NCBI GenBank assembly: GCA_973895155.1
Contig: OZ316893.1
Location: 7,874,001-7,938,000, forward strand
Origin: Marsupella aquatica
Taxonomy: Eukaryota > Marchantiophyta
Reading direction: 5' to 3'
Length of the DNA: 64,000 nt
This document shows, one piece after another, positions 35,120-46,424 of the stretch (its first letter is position 1; each line of letters starts with the position of its first letter). The notes below the pieces were generated by a model that had not been told where the DNA came from, made no database searches, and saw nothing but the letters and a program-made list of their open reading frames with translations. The translations under genes were made by a program, and so were the position numbers.

Positions 35120-38100
35120 TCTTAGTTTTCACCATTCGACTAAGAACTCTGAATCCAAGGATACTCTTGGTTCCAGGTTGAGGTTTGATTGGAGAACCAA
35201 AAAACTCCGTCCGGAGTGATCTTCCACATACAGTCATTACATTGATTCAGAAAGGCCGCATCGGAGGCATGAGACCAGACTGGGAAACTCTGCTTTTGGG
35301 GCTTGAAGGTGGGACTTTGTGGGGCAACGGCCCAAAATCGCACCTCCAGACGTCCAATGCACCTGGGGACCAGGTACGGCAGAAATGCTGCCTGGGTATC
35401 AATGTGGCAACAGGCAGATCAATGCCAAGAACATCGTAGCAATGAACATTGACTACTACGTACGTCATTAGGGTTTAGGGTTGTGAATCACCATAAACGA
35501 TGTCAAAGCTCACACCCTGGCTTTGTCCCATTACGAAAGGCGAATCCCCGGCAAAGATGGCACTAATCACTAATCACTAATCACTAGCTAGTGCTCCGTT
35601 TCTCCCGAGAAGAACGATTGCCCGCAGCTTCTTCAAATGTGAGCTGGTGAACACATGGGAAGAGCTTATGTACCCTCTGGTGAGTCAGCCAGCCGGAGTT
35701 TGTTCCTATTACATGAGTTTTGGGTAAGGAGGGGTGTTAGGGTCAGACTGGGAGGGTTCTTCGGGAGATCACGGGAACGGCAGAGGGCATGGATTGGTGT
35801 GTGTGGATGGTCAAGATTGTGAGTACTCTAATCTGACGGCTAGAGGGATACCAAATGCATATGTCCAAATCATATTTTTAAATACATGGGTCTACAGTAG
35901 CCAGGTTTTGGCCGGGGATTTTTATTAAAATTTGAAAAATATTTTAATAAAAATTACAAAAAATTTAAAAATATTTTTCCCTGGGGTACATAACTCTTAT
36001 ATAATTGTAGGGGTCTACATTTTTTATATGTACTAAAAAATTGATTATACAAAATCATTAAAATTTGAAAAAACCTAGGTTTTTAACTTTTACAATTTTT
36101 CAAGTCATATAAAAGGTTCTCTCGCAATCCTTACTCAATTAACTCTCGACCTAAGAACCAAGGCCATATCAAGAGATTATCTTACTTCAATAATTGAACA
36201 GCTAGCTAGTCTCTATATATATATATAGCCCAGGTTACCAACCAATATTAACAGCACTCAACCTCAACAAGGAGAACTAACTTACAGTAAATTGTAAGAT
36301 TAGGATCTTCCAGGATCAGGACAGATTTGACCGCTGCTCCGATCGATGCATTCTTCCATTCTATGTGAAAAGTTAATGATCGAAGACTTGTCGACGATTC
36401 TTAAAGAACAGAATTAATTATGGGCACTGGTTCAGACTACTGTAGAATGATGCTAACGCCACATCCTCGATCACATTCGGTTTGTTTCTCATCTTCATTA
36501 ATTGTATATATACTGCGGTGATCTCATATTCCCAACTGATGCTGCAGGCTTCCAGGAAGCAATCCTGCAAACGGATCGAGATTACTCAATTCAACTTCCA
36601 ATTTAAGTTTACCTGTTCATATGGATCATCTCGCGTCGCAGTTTATATATAATCTGTCTAATAGATGTATCGATCGAAAATTGAAAGCTTACTAACTTGC
36701 TCTTGCTCCGCAGTGGCCTGTTGCATGCATCGGAATTAAGACTATCGATCTACAGGTGCTCGGAAACGTATATAATTAACTTACTTGATCCGCAGTAGCA
36801 CACTCGTAAGGAAACCAAATGTTGCATAGCTTTTACTCCTCTTCTTATAAAAGGCGAGTGATTTCATATTATAAACCAATATCACACAATCTATCATATA
36901 TATTTAATTTTGTCACATATGAGAGTTTAATCTAAAAGAAAAATACTCTGAAATAATTGCTATTCGATCAGTAAACTTGACCAAAACGGCAGCCATATAT
37001 CGATCCATTGTGAGGAACACGAAATTGCTGAAACTCTTCTTTGTGATGGATAGCCCTCGTTGCTCATGAAGAAACGAGGTCCGATCGATTCAAACTGCAT
37101 GATTACCTAGCTACTTATCGTCAGAAGGAATTCTACTACGTATACGGTAGCTGCAAGAGCATCCACGGGCTGCATCACCGCAGGCCTCAACGAACTCTCA
37201 AGCGAAGACACGCGAGTAGGGTGATCGAACGTACGTACGATGCTGGTGAAGAAAGCCTGCGATAGTGACCTGCATCGCCATCGGACACGGATCAGCTAGC
37301 TCTACGATATATGTGCAAGTGTTCAGGACACTGTATAGCTATATATGCACACGTAGGCAGCATATATTACCAGAGAGATCTTCTCTAAGCCCCTGTCTGG
37401 TCTCTAGTCAGAACCCTATTAATTTCTAGCTAGCTCCACTGGCCATGCATATCGTTCACCATTAAGCTTCAAGCACAAACGAACAGATCGAGCTAGCTAG
37501 TTGTAAGGCCTTCTATCACAGCTCAGATTCTGGGATAGTTTTGTGCTTCACAAATAGTGCGAGCCAGACATAATACTTAGTACATTAAACAGTACGTGTG
37601 GCTCCTACCCTAAATATCCAGGAAATTTTAAGATAATTAATTTGGGATAAAACAAGACTGATCTGAAGGTCTCCTATACATATATAACAACTCTTGGACT
37701 GTATATAATCCTATTTTTTAAATGAGAAGCCAATATATCCGTCCTGTATTGATTGAAATCTAGAATAAAAAAGATAGAGAGAATATTAAAGGAAGAGTGA
37801 GGAGGTTCAGAAGGATCGGATGATAAGTACGTATGCCAAGCAAACTAAGTGTACGTTCTGATCGAATTGGCCATGCATAGGTGGGGAGGGATGAGTGGGT
37901 AAAGGGTAGTGTACTGTGCAATTGAACATTAAACTTGCATGAGTCCTGTCGATCAATATGGGATATATATATAGAAGTGGGGAAAGACAGGCCAGACTAA
38001 TTCTGACATCATTCATTCAGAGAGGGAGGGATGGATGGAAGGGCCAGACTGTACTGAATAATGCACCTAGATCATTGGACTACCAGTTTGATGACACTGC

Positions 38101-38350
38101 CCTCAAACGTCAGTGTTCATCACGAAACCTGGATTGATCCGTCGAGTCTGCACGTTCCACCATTAATATTCCTTTTTTCGTGATCCTGGAGGAGAATGGG
38201 CGAATGGCAGGGTACTTAGAGGAAATGAATGAATGAATGAATGGAGTGTAGAAAAGGGGAAGTCTTGGATGATTGTCCACCTTGTTTATTGGTAGTAGCC
38301 GTTTTGCCTCACGTCGGTATCCTTGCTTCGGTCAGTCTGCGCTCAATGAC
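35120..38350. other. AT-rich spacer between the 0.5-kb repeats, no gene
   Basis: No pol-like coding sequence is present between the repeat pair. A perfect 14-bp inverted repeat (atttttattaaaat, arms 35918-35931 and 35941-35954) sits in a very AT-rich block at 35.9-36.1 kb. A (gaat)n run lies near 38224-38242. Open frames at 35185-35468 are unrecognised. Confidence 0.5.
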
Positions 38351-38826
38351 CTCAAGATCGATCACTCCATATTGACCTCATGTTTTTTAGGCGAGGTAAT
38401 TGGTATATAATCCAACAGATGCATCCAGATTTCCAGTCAGCTGAACTCGTAAAGTGTTTTGAAAAGGTCATCCACATGCAATATTAATTAATATACAGAA
38501 GTCCACTTAGCCCGGCCCAATGCCAAAGAGGCCCTGCCACCACGATGATAGAGAAAAACACTCCATGATAGAGAAAAGCAAGTCCATGATAGAGAAAGAA
38601 AGACCTTCACCACACGAACAAGCTAGGATTTTTAGTACTCACAACAGCACCTTCCAAATGGAAATCGGTGTTCATTCGATACAAACTATACATGCTGTGC
38701 ATGATCTGGGCAGTTGCCTATAAGGCTTACCTTTTATTCTAAGGATGTTCTTCGCATCAACCTAGCTTCCTTAAGCATCACGCTTTGGGGCACGACAGTT
38801 CCTAACATCGTGGACTCCAAGCTTAA
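38351..38826. repeat. Diverged ~0.5-kb direct repeat, copy 2
   Basis: Partner of 34608-35119, same orientation, start-to-start distance about 3.74 kb. It contains an additional local triplication of ccatgatagagaaa (38544-38600). Confidence 0.88.
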
Positions 38827-39066
38827 TTGTACATCTCCTTGCAGTCAGTCCCATGTCAACTGCTTTGGCAGACTTTTCCGCCCAGAATTTCATCATTCTC
38901 CTTTCTCCAAATCATACTTTAGTACGAAACCACTTAGTCAAGCATATAAGATTTCTAATCCGTGGATTCCCTGGACAACCTATTTGCGTTGCAGGATTAT
39001 GTATTCAAGTTTGTTTTCAAGTGATCTACCAGAAATAAATAACTAATAACTTGATTTTGGTTGTGT

Positions 39067-39140
39067 GCTGGATTAGCTCAGTTGGTTAGAGCGTGCGGCT
39101 GTTAACCGCAAGGTCGGAGGTTCGACCCCTCCATCTAGCG
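39067..39140 (+). tRNA. tRNA-Asn (anticodon GUU)
   Basis: 74 nt. The acceptor arms gctggat / atctagc pair with one G-U, with discriminator G. The D-loop contains agctcagttggttagagc. The anticodon loop ctGTTaa is closed by a gcgg/ccgc stem, with GTT at 39101-39103. The T-arm ggaggttcgacccctcc is canonical. The A box (tagctcagttgg) and B box (ggttcgaccc) are intact, no intron is present and CCA is not encoded, as expected for a plant nuclear gene. It delivers asparagine in cytosolic translation. Confidence 0.97.
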
Positions 39141-40398
39141 TTTGAGCATATTTGTGCAGTCTGATTCTCATTTTCATTGGTCTCACTCTCCTTTCTTTGA
39201 GAAAGGGCAATTATCAGCCAAAATGCCTAAGTGGCACTTGTGACATCATTTCACCCGAGTCGAGATAGATCATGGAGTTGGATGAACTTACATGACTTCA
39301 CTCTGTCAAGTAGTGATCATGGACTTGGATGAACTTACATGGGAGAATTTGTGACTTTCCTTTAATTTACCCAAGCTAGATCATGGACTTGGATGGCCTA
39401 AAGTGGGAGCATTTGTGACTTTCCTTTAGCAATGCAAACTGGAGGGTCATTTCTTGTTGTTGTGAACATATGTAGACGAAGATCTTTCAAAATGAACTTC
39501 AAATTATAAATCCAAATCTCTTGAATGAAGGAGCTTGAGTTTGGACACGTGTGGACCACCTTTGGAGCAGGTGGTCTCAAATTATAGACACAATAAGCAC
39601 TCGGGGACCACCTTTGGAGCAGGTGGTCTCAAATTATAGACACAATAAGCACCCGGGGACCACCTTTGGAGCAGGTGGTCTCAAATTATAGACACAATAA
39701 GCACTCGGGCGGGCACTCGGGTCAACATTTATGTGGGCCCACTGCTTGCTATGGAGGATTGGTAGATGCCATAACTGAATGACCCCAGCTCTTCTAAAGG
39801 CAACTGCAATAGTTTCCACTCATCAGATGGTACAAGTTGGAAATAGTAAAAACAGAAAACTTGTAGGACTTTAACTAAGTGGCAAAGTAGTATAGACCCA
39901 AAAAGATAGAAAAGTACTAATTTTGTTTTAAAAGAGTAATTCCCAGATTTTTCATAGTGATCCTACCCAAATTTTAACTATGCATTCTTCTTCCTTATTG
40001 CACTGAAAATTACAGATTGGAAAATCATGAAGAGCATTATAAGTACTAGCCCCGACTACCCGTTCTTTGAACGTGAATAGCGGGGAGGACAATAAAATGT
40101 CAACAAAATATATTCCTTATTCACATATTTTGAAGGTTAATGAAATGATAAAAAAATTATCATGTGTATCATCATTTTAATATCATTTTAATAATCAGAC
40201 ATAACATACCATAGTACTCTTTTCTATGCATATCCCTAGTTTTTATATCCTACATCCCACTTATGCACATATAATATGGTGGGGCCATGGAGATGAGTTT
40301 TTAATATAAATAGAAATCATAACAAAAAGCAGTCATGATTATCATTTGACATGACATACATCATAGACATAAGTTTTCTCATCATTCCACATGATGAG
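39141..40398. repeat. Spacer with tandem repeats between tRNA and Copia array
   Basis: A phrase gatcatgga.ttggatgaact recurs three times at 39270-39395. At 39553-39712 a 52-bp unit is repeated three times, nearly perfectly; each unit carries a hairpin gaccacct...aggtggtc. The rest (39.8-40.4 kb) is AT-rich and has no gene. Confidence 0.85.
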
Positions 40399-40403
40399 TC
40401 ATG
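40399..40403. repeat. Target-site duplication, left (tcatg)
   Basis: Identical to 52813-52817 on the other side of the array; 5 bp is the usual Copia length. Confidence 0.93.
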
Positions 40404-40770
40404 TGTTGAGCATAGACGACGATCGCAACGGCAAGCCCATGAACCATCCAACGCACAATAGTCGACACAAGAGATACGTGGTTCACCTCCTTGAGGCTAC
40501 GTCCACGGGAACACACAAGAGAGCTTTACTGAACTCTAAGCCCGTCGGCTATACCGAGTCTCCACAGTGTAAGCTCTCCCTATCTCTCAAGTGGCTCCAT
40601 AACAATGAGCCTTGGTTCTACCTCTCCAAGCACACATGCCTCTTATGATATAGTGTGCAACTTAGTTGTACCTAACCACATAGTTGTACCTAACCACATA
40701 GTTGTACCTAATCACGTTGTTGTACCAACCACGTCATACCTAACCTAGACGTAAGAGTAAATACCCAACA
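40404..40770 (-). repeat. Copia LTR 1 (3' LTR of unit 1)
   Basis: 367 bp with TG...CA ends on the minus strand. An 18-bp motif (acatagttgtacctaacc on the plus strand) is repeated almost four times at 40660-40730. This is in U3, where Tnt1-type elements carry enhancer repeats. A TATA-like ctatatcataa (minus strand, about 40657-40647) follows it. The adjoining polypurine tract lies at about 40771-40783 (minus strand, aaggggaagatt). Confidence 0.95.
40660..40730 (-). promoter_or_regulatory. U3 18-bp tandem repeats, likely enhancer boxes
   Basis: Three copies of ac.tagttgtacctaa.c and a shorter fourth, ahead of a TATA-like site in transcription direction. The same block exists at 46681-46751 and 52702-52772. 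The regulatory role is inferred by analogy to repeated boxes in Tnt1-like LTRs. Confidence 0.55.
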
Positions 40771-40961
40771 ATCTTCCCCTTGACTCTGGTCTAGGGGAGA
40801 GTAATACTGCCAATGTATATGATCCCTCAGCGGGAAGTTCTGGACAGAAACCAAACCGGTTTCCCTCTCTAACTAGAGCAAACCAGAACTAAGCCGTAGC
40901 CTAATACATAGGAATGAGGAAGAGCATATATCAGTAATTACAATGAATGTTTAAGAAAACT

Positions 40962-43900
40962 CTACTTGTGATGCAATTGCAAAACCTGCAATACGTCACG
41001 GTGTCTAGAGAAACTCTCCAAAGGAATCACTTTGGTAAATGCGTCAGCCGGGTTGAGTTTACCATCAATCTTGACTAGCTCAAACAAATTATCAGACACA
41101 GCCTGCCTGATAAAATGGTACCTGACGTCAATGTGCTTCACTCTACTGTCCATCACCTGGTTCACAGCAAGGTGGAGCGCACTTTGACTATCACAATGGA
41201 GCTTCACATTCCCCTGTGGCAATCCCATTTCAGTGATAAGTCTATCCAACCAAATCGCTTCCTTTGCTGCTTCCGCAGCTGCAACATACTCCGCTTCTGT
41301 AGTAGACTGAGCAATACACTTCTGCAAAGTAGACCTCCAACTTATGCATCCACCGCCAAGTGTGAACACGTATCCTGTTGTTGATCTCCTTCGGTCCAAA
41401 TCTTGTCCATAGTCAGAATCTACATAGCCAATCAATGATCTAGCATTCTTTGCATTCGCATCAAATAAAAGACCATGATCCACGGTACCCTTCAAGTACC
41501 TGATAATCCACTTCACTGCTTCCCAGTGTACCTTCCCTGGATTCGACATGTACCTGCTCACCTTGCCCATAGCCATGGCAAGATCAGGTCTAGTGCAAGT
41601 CATCAAATACATGAGACTCCCCACTGCCTTGTCATATGGAACCTTTGACATCAACCCCTTCTCTGTGTCATCCGTAGGACAGAACGCTGATGATAACTTG
41701 AAGTGTGGAGCCAACGGGGTACTTACTGGCTTGCTATTCTCCATGTTGAACCTTGCAATTACCTTCCTCGCATAACTGCTCTGCGTCAACCATAGCTTGC
41801 CAGCCTCCAAGTCCCTAGTGATCTCCATACCCAAAATCCTCTTAGCTGGCCCTAAGTCCTTCATCTTAAACTCTGCACTAAGCAGTGCCTTGAGCTTAAC
41901 AATCTCAGACCTATCCTTGGCTGCAATTAGCATGTCATCCACATAAAGTACTAAAACAATGAATCCAAAGACAACATTCTTCACCGGTTTCAAATACACA
42001 CAAGGGTCAAATACACTTCTGTGAAAACCTTGTGACCGAATCCAATCGTCAAACCGCTTGTTCCACTGTCTTGGTGACTGCTTCAACCCATACAAGGATT
42101 TCAGCAATCTGCAAACCAATTCCTCCTGTCCTCTCTTCACAAAACCTAGCGGTTGTCTCATGAAGATCACCTCTTCCAATGTGCCATAGAGGAAAGCTGT
42201 GACAACATCCATCTGATCTAGGAGCAGACCAAACATTACAACAAGTACACACAATAGTCGTATTGTAGAGTACTTAGCAACTGGTGAGAAGACCTCATTG
42301 TAATCCACACCTTTCTCTTGTGTGAATCCCTTTGCTACCAATCTAGCCTTGTAGACCTTCGATCCACCTCCTATGGAATTATCCTTCAGCTTGTAAATCC
42401 ACTTGCTGTCCACCACTTGCTGACCCTTAGGCAGCTTAACAAGCTCCCAAGTTTTGTTGTCCTTTAGTGACTGCATCTCTGTTTGCATTGCTGCAGTCCA
42501 CTTTTGCTTCTCCTTTGAAGCACTTGCCTCATGAAATGAAGAAGGTTCTCCTTCTTCCAAAATTAACGCATCACCCTCATCATCAGTTGTAAAATCATCC
42601 TCTTGCAGTTGAGATGAATCAACCCACTGTCCATACCTTGATGGAGCGCGTACAGTGCGACCAGATGTTCTTCTAGCCGATGACTCCGGTTGATCTGCGT
42701 GTGCTGGTACAATTTGAAGCTCAACAGCATCCACTTGCTGCTCACCAGCATCAACAAACTCCTCTGGTTCCTCTGGCACAGGAACCAGCTCCATAATTGG
42801 AGCAACTCCTTCTCTCCGGTCATGCACCTCATAACCAATCTCCCCCTCAACGAGATCCGGGATAGGAGATTTTCTTTTGTCAGTACGGGAGACCTGAGTA
42901 TTCTCCCCCTCCTTCAATAATCTGGATTCATTGAAGGAAACATCCCTACTGACAACGAGCTTACAGGCAATAGGATCCCATAGCCTATAGGCTTTCACAC
43001 CACTCTGGTACCCAAGAAAAACACATTTCCTGGAGGTAGGATCCAACTTGGTCCTATTCTGCTTTGGTGTGAGAGCATATGCATCACTTCCAAAAATTAC
43101 CAAGCCATGATAGTCTGCTTGCCGCTTATAGCGCATCTCAAACGGCGTTTTGAAATTGATAGCACTAGAAGGAGAAAGATTTACCAAATAAGCTGCGGTA
43201 TTGACAGCTTCTGCCCAAAATTCTTGTGGTAAACCTGATTGGCTCAACATACTCCGTGACCGCTCCAACAGTGTCCGATTGAGCCTCTCAGCGACACCAT
43301 TCTGCTGCGGAGTATAAACTGTGGTGAGATGGCGAGTTATCCCCTGTTCTGAACAGTACTCTTCAAATTCCATTGAAGTGTACTCCCCGCCGTTGTCTGA
43401 CCTCAGACTCTTCACCCTTGTATCCAAACACTTGATCGTGTTTCCAGTCTGATTCTCCACCTGGGCCTTCCACTTCTTAAAAATGGACAAGACATCAGAC
43501 TTATGCGTCATGAAATAAATCCACACAAATCTTGAGTAATCATCAATAAATGATACATAGTACAACTTTCCAGAGTGTGAGGGAGTCGGGGATGGACCCC
43601 ACACGTCACTATGTATGTACTCAAGAACCGCTTTGGAACGATGAGTTCCAACACCAAAAGCACGACGATGCTGCTTTCCAAGAATGCAATGCTCACAAAA
43701 CTCTAATTTACAAGATTGCAAATCAGAAATGAGTCCATTCTTCCGTAAGATAGCCAAACCCTTCTCACTCATGTGGCCTAGCCGTGAATGCCACAGTTGA
43801 GTCATCTCCTCGTGAGACTTGGTTACATTGGCCTCTCCACATACAGTATTGCCCTGTAACACATACAAATTCTTTTGTCTACTCCCCTTCAAAATCACTG

Positions 43901-44234
43901 TCTCTCCCGACCTGACTTGAAGTTCACCATCAATAACGCTCCATTGATGACCATTTGAATCCAACACACCGAGTGAAATCAGATTCTTACGCATGCCAGG
44001 TACATACCTGACTCCGGACACTATGCGCACAGCGCCATCAAACATTTGAATCTTCACAGACCCAATTCCCTCAATTTGACAGGAGTGATCATTTCCCATC
44101 AGAACTGAACCGTTTGAAACAGAGTAAGAACTGAAAAACTCACGAATGTAACAAATATGAAAAGAGCAAGCACAATCAAGAATCCACACATCATCTGCTC
44201 TCCTAGATGACGTGCACAGGGCATACCCCCGGCT
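40962..44234 (-). CDS. pol: Copia pol, unit 1
   Basis: Open from just after the gag stop codon to a stop at 40962, 1090 codons in the same frame as gag; the first ATG lies well inside, so expression needs read-through or a fused precursor. The protease-like start reads WILDCACSFHIC near residue 20, with Cys where the usual D-S/T-G/A motif has Ser. Integrase follows: the H...H...C..C finger (LWHSRLGH...FCEHC, about 145-185), then the D,D35E residues in HSDVWGP (about 207), SDNGGEY (about 278) and NGVAERLNR (about 313). Reverse transcriptase has YVDDML at about 762. RNase H has DSDYGQD (about 936) and HCDSQSA (about 1013). Apart from the protease motif the catalytic residues I can see are intact. 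It lies immediately downstream of gag. Confidence 0.95.
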   Translation of the reverse strand, partial: SRGYALCTSSRRADDVWILDCACSFHICYIREFFSSYSVSNGSVLMGNDHSCQIEGIGSVKIQMFDGAVRIVSGVRYVPGMRKNLISLGVLDSNGHQWSVIDGELQVRSGETVILKGSRQKNLYVLQGNTVCGEANVTKSHEEMTQLWHSRLGHMSEKGLAILRKNGLISDLQSCKLEFCEHCILGKQHRRAFGVGTHRSKAVLEYIHSDVWGPSPTPSHSGKLYYVSFIDDYSRFVWIYFMTHKSDVLSIFKKWKAQVENQTGNTIKCLDTRVKSLRSDNGGEYTSMEFEEYCSEQGITRHLTTVYTPQQNGVAERLNRTLLERSRSMLSQSGLPQEFWAEAVNTAAYLVNLSPSSAINFKTPFEMRYKRQADYHGLVIFGSDAYALTPKQNRTKLDPTSRKCVFLGYQSGVKAYRLWDPIACKLVVSRDVSFNESRLLKEGENTQVSRTDKRKSPIPDLVEGEIGYEVHDRREGVAPIMELVPVPEEPEEFVDAGEQQVDAVELQIVPAHADQPESSARRTSGRTVRAPSRYGQWVDSSQLQEDDFTTDDEGDALILEEGEPSSFHEASASKEKQKWTAAMQTEMQSLKDNKTWELVKLPKGQQVVDSKWIYKLKDNSIGGGSKVYKARLVAKGFTQEKGVDYNEVFSPVAKYSTIRLLCVLVVMFGLLLDQMDVVTAFLYGTLEEVIFMRQPLGFVKRGQEELVCRLLKSLYGLKQSPRQWNKRFDDWIRSQGFHRSVFDPCVYLKPVKNVVFGFIVLVLYVDDMLIAAKDRSEIVKLKALLSAEFKMKDLGPAKRILGMEITRDLEAGKLWLTQSSYARKVIARFNMENSKPVSTPLAPHFKLSSAFCPTDDTEKGLMSKVPYDKAVGSLMYLMTCTRPDLAMAMGKVSRYMSNPGKVHWEAVKWIIRYLKGTVDHGLLFDANAKNARSLIGYVDSDYGQDLDRRRSTTGYVFTLGGGCISWRSTLQKCIAQSTTEAEYVAAAEAAKEAIWLDRLITEMGLPQGNVKLHCDSQSALHLAVNQVMDSRVKHIDVRYHFIRQAVSDNLFELVKIDGKLNPADAFTKVIPLESFSRHRDVLQVLQLHHK

Positions 44235-45270
44235 TCATAAAACATACTCATCATTGAGTAAATCAGCTTCTCCATCAGCCCTAGCCACATTTGCCGATGA
44301 AGTTTCCGCTGCCTTTCCCTTACAGTCTCGCTTGAAGTGTCCAACTTGGTTGCACTTCCAACATGTCACCTGCCTCCTCTGAGGGGATTTACCCTTGGAC
44401 TTAGATCTGGATTTAGATCTAAACTGGGTTCTACGGTCCCCAGTTGGTCGCTGCATACTCCTCCCACGGTTAACATTGAGGGCAGCACCAGATGATGAAG
44501 GCTGTGACGTGATGTGCATCTTCTGCTGAAGATCATCACTAAGCAGAGAACTTACCACGTCATTGTATGAAATGGTATCCCTATCACGATGCAACAACAC
44601 TCGTGATAGGGACTGGTAAGATGGAGGCAATGAACTAAGAAGCTGCAGAGCCTTCGTCTCATCATTCAAAGTCTCCCCAAGGTTTTCCAAGTCAACGACC
44701 ATGTCGTTGAAAGCATCCACATGGTCTTGCAACTTCGTACCAGATTCCTTCATCCTGAAACTCATCAGTTTGTAGGAAGTGTAGAGCCGGTTCGACAACT
44801 CCTTGCGGTGATACTTGCTCTGCAATTCCGCAAACAAGGACATGCAATCCTTATGTGCACCTAACTGCTTGATGATGGGAGGCATGAGATAGAGTGTAAC
44901 ACACCACACTCCCTGCTCCTGCATGCGGTCCCATTGTTTCTCATCAACATCGTCTTCACGAGGGCTCAGCAGTTGGCCCATCCCTGACGCATAAAGCACT
45001 CCCTTCACTTGCTTCTCCCATAGCAAGTAGTCAGAGCGCCCATCATACTTTGTCACTTCATACTTGGGTCCCCCAAGCTTGAAAGTCCCCATCTTCTTCT
45101 TTACCGTGAGCTCCGGTAGTAGTACTGCTTCCTCCACCACACGCCGCACCGGTGATGGTATCGGTGTCACGTGCTCTTCCTCCTGCTCCTCTCTCTGCCC
45201 CTGAAACCTCCGCGGTGATCCTCGTGCTTCAAGTTCCACGTCTTCGAAAAAACTCCTCCGAATCACTCAT
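44235..45270 (-). CDS. gag: Copia gag, unit 1
   Basis: The 343-codon frame 45266-44235 holds the Copia gag (UBN2-like) segment DYLLWEKQVKGVL...LMPPIIKQL...LQDHVDAFNDMV. It also holds an RS-rich stretch and a CX2CX4HX4C zinc knuckle (CWKCNQVGHFKRDC, about residue 298). Its frame has no ATG at the start: the natural ATG at 45270-45268 is in another frame and changes into the gag frame at a run of six T (minus strand, near 45251-45246), so a 1-nt insertion is likely. It ends with a TGA directly before pol in the same frame. Gag forms the particle that packages element RNA. Confidence 0.9.
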
Positions 45271-46410
45271 ATGAGAAAGTCACAAAAAATGTTGTTTTTC
45301 ACAACTTCTCAAAAAACTCGAAACTCAACACCGCCGCGTAGCCCACAAAGCTAGGAGTCCAATACTGAAAACCGAAATCAAAATCGAAATTTGACGGAAA
45401 AGTTATTCAAATTTCAGTCGAGGTGGGTAAAACCTTGGGAAACTCCCCCGTTTTGACCACCTCAGGGAATAACCGAAATACCAAGTACAACCCGTTGTCG
45501 GAATTGCGATGTGATTGGTGCGCTGCATTGCCAACTTCAATGGCTACGACCTCGCCGAAAAATAACCAAAAAAGTTACCGTTCGGCGGATGAAATCTTTG
45601 TCGGACGGTCAAAAAATAGCTCTCTGGTTTTTTGGAATATTCTATGACCCTTGTACAGGCCCTGTGGGAATTTTGGAAGAACAATCGAGGGGCTGACATG
45701 TGTCCTCGAACCCCCAAAACCCCCTACCACCCTTCGTCGTCGAAATCTGGTCGCGCGCGCAGAAAATACACACGGCAGAATGTACCCCTCGACACCAAAC
45801 GCAAGATATCTCACTCGGGTTTTGACTAAATCAAGATCCGATTTCAGATTTGGAAACTAGACTCCGAGGCGATGAAGATCGATATAAGAAGCACCCAAAA
45901 CGAGGAAAGAACGAGGGAGAAAAAAATTGGTAAAGATGACAGATTTCTCTCAATTGCCATAGCCAATTTCGAATCAGTTTTTCAAAGAGAAAAAAATGGT
46001 ACCTTGTCAACAACGAATGTTGATCAATTGCACTTGGTGTCGTCACCAAGTCCAACAAGGTAATTGATTTTGCTTAGCCTTCCTCTTTGCATCAAAGAGC
46101 CAATCCCGGACTCAAAAACAATCGTCTTGCCTCAATCTCTCCGTTGAGTCAAAACACTTGACGCTTCTCCCTCCGAGTCGATTGCCAACTTTCTTCACAA
46201 AATCCAGAATGACGAAAACTTAGATCTCTCTGCACCACGAGCTCCGTTCAACGATTTCTTCACACCGTTAGAAAGCTCTTGCCCTGATCTATCCGTTGAG
46301 CCCATAAACTCCAAGTTCCATGCGATGGAACTCTGGAAAATCCACCAACACTCAACGCTGGAAAAACCGTCATGAAATCCCGTCACGAACACACGTCACC
46401 TCCCAAGCAT
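45271..46410 (-). other. Copia 5' leader, unit 1
   Basis: The untranslated leader between primer site and gag, 1.1 kb, unusually long. Small open frames on both strands (for example 45423-45860) have no recognisable product. An equal leader lies at 51292-52431. Confidence 0.6.
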
Positions 46411-46422
46411 GCTCTGATACCA
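46411..46422 (-). promoter_or_regulatory. Primer-binding site, unit 1 (tRNA-Met initiator)
   Basis: The minus strand reads TGGTATCAGAGC two bases inside the LTR, complementary to the 3' end of initiator tRNA-Met; this is the standard primer of plant Copia elements for minus-strand DNA synthesis. Confidence 0.95.
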
Positions 46423-46424
46423 AT

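Noticed and set aside
34608-38826. Confident call as a complete LTR retrotransposon
   Set aside because: No TG/CA ends, primer site, target-site duplication or pol sequence could be seen; reported only as a repeat pair.
39553-39712. CRISPR-like array from the hairpin repeats
   Set aside because: Units are contiguous with no unique spacers, there are no cas genes, and the DNA is plant nuclear.
40391-40648. Plus-strand 85-codon frame at the left array edge
   Set aside because: It lies in LTR 1, antisense to the element, and repeats in the other two LTRs.
45423-46063. Small genes in the Copia leader (and the equal frames at 51444-52084)
   Set aside because: They lie on either strand between primer site and gag, overlap one another and match no Copia protein; treated as untranslated leader.
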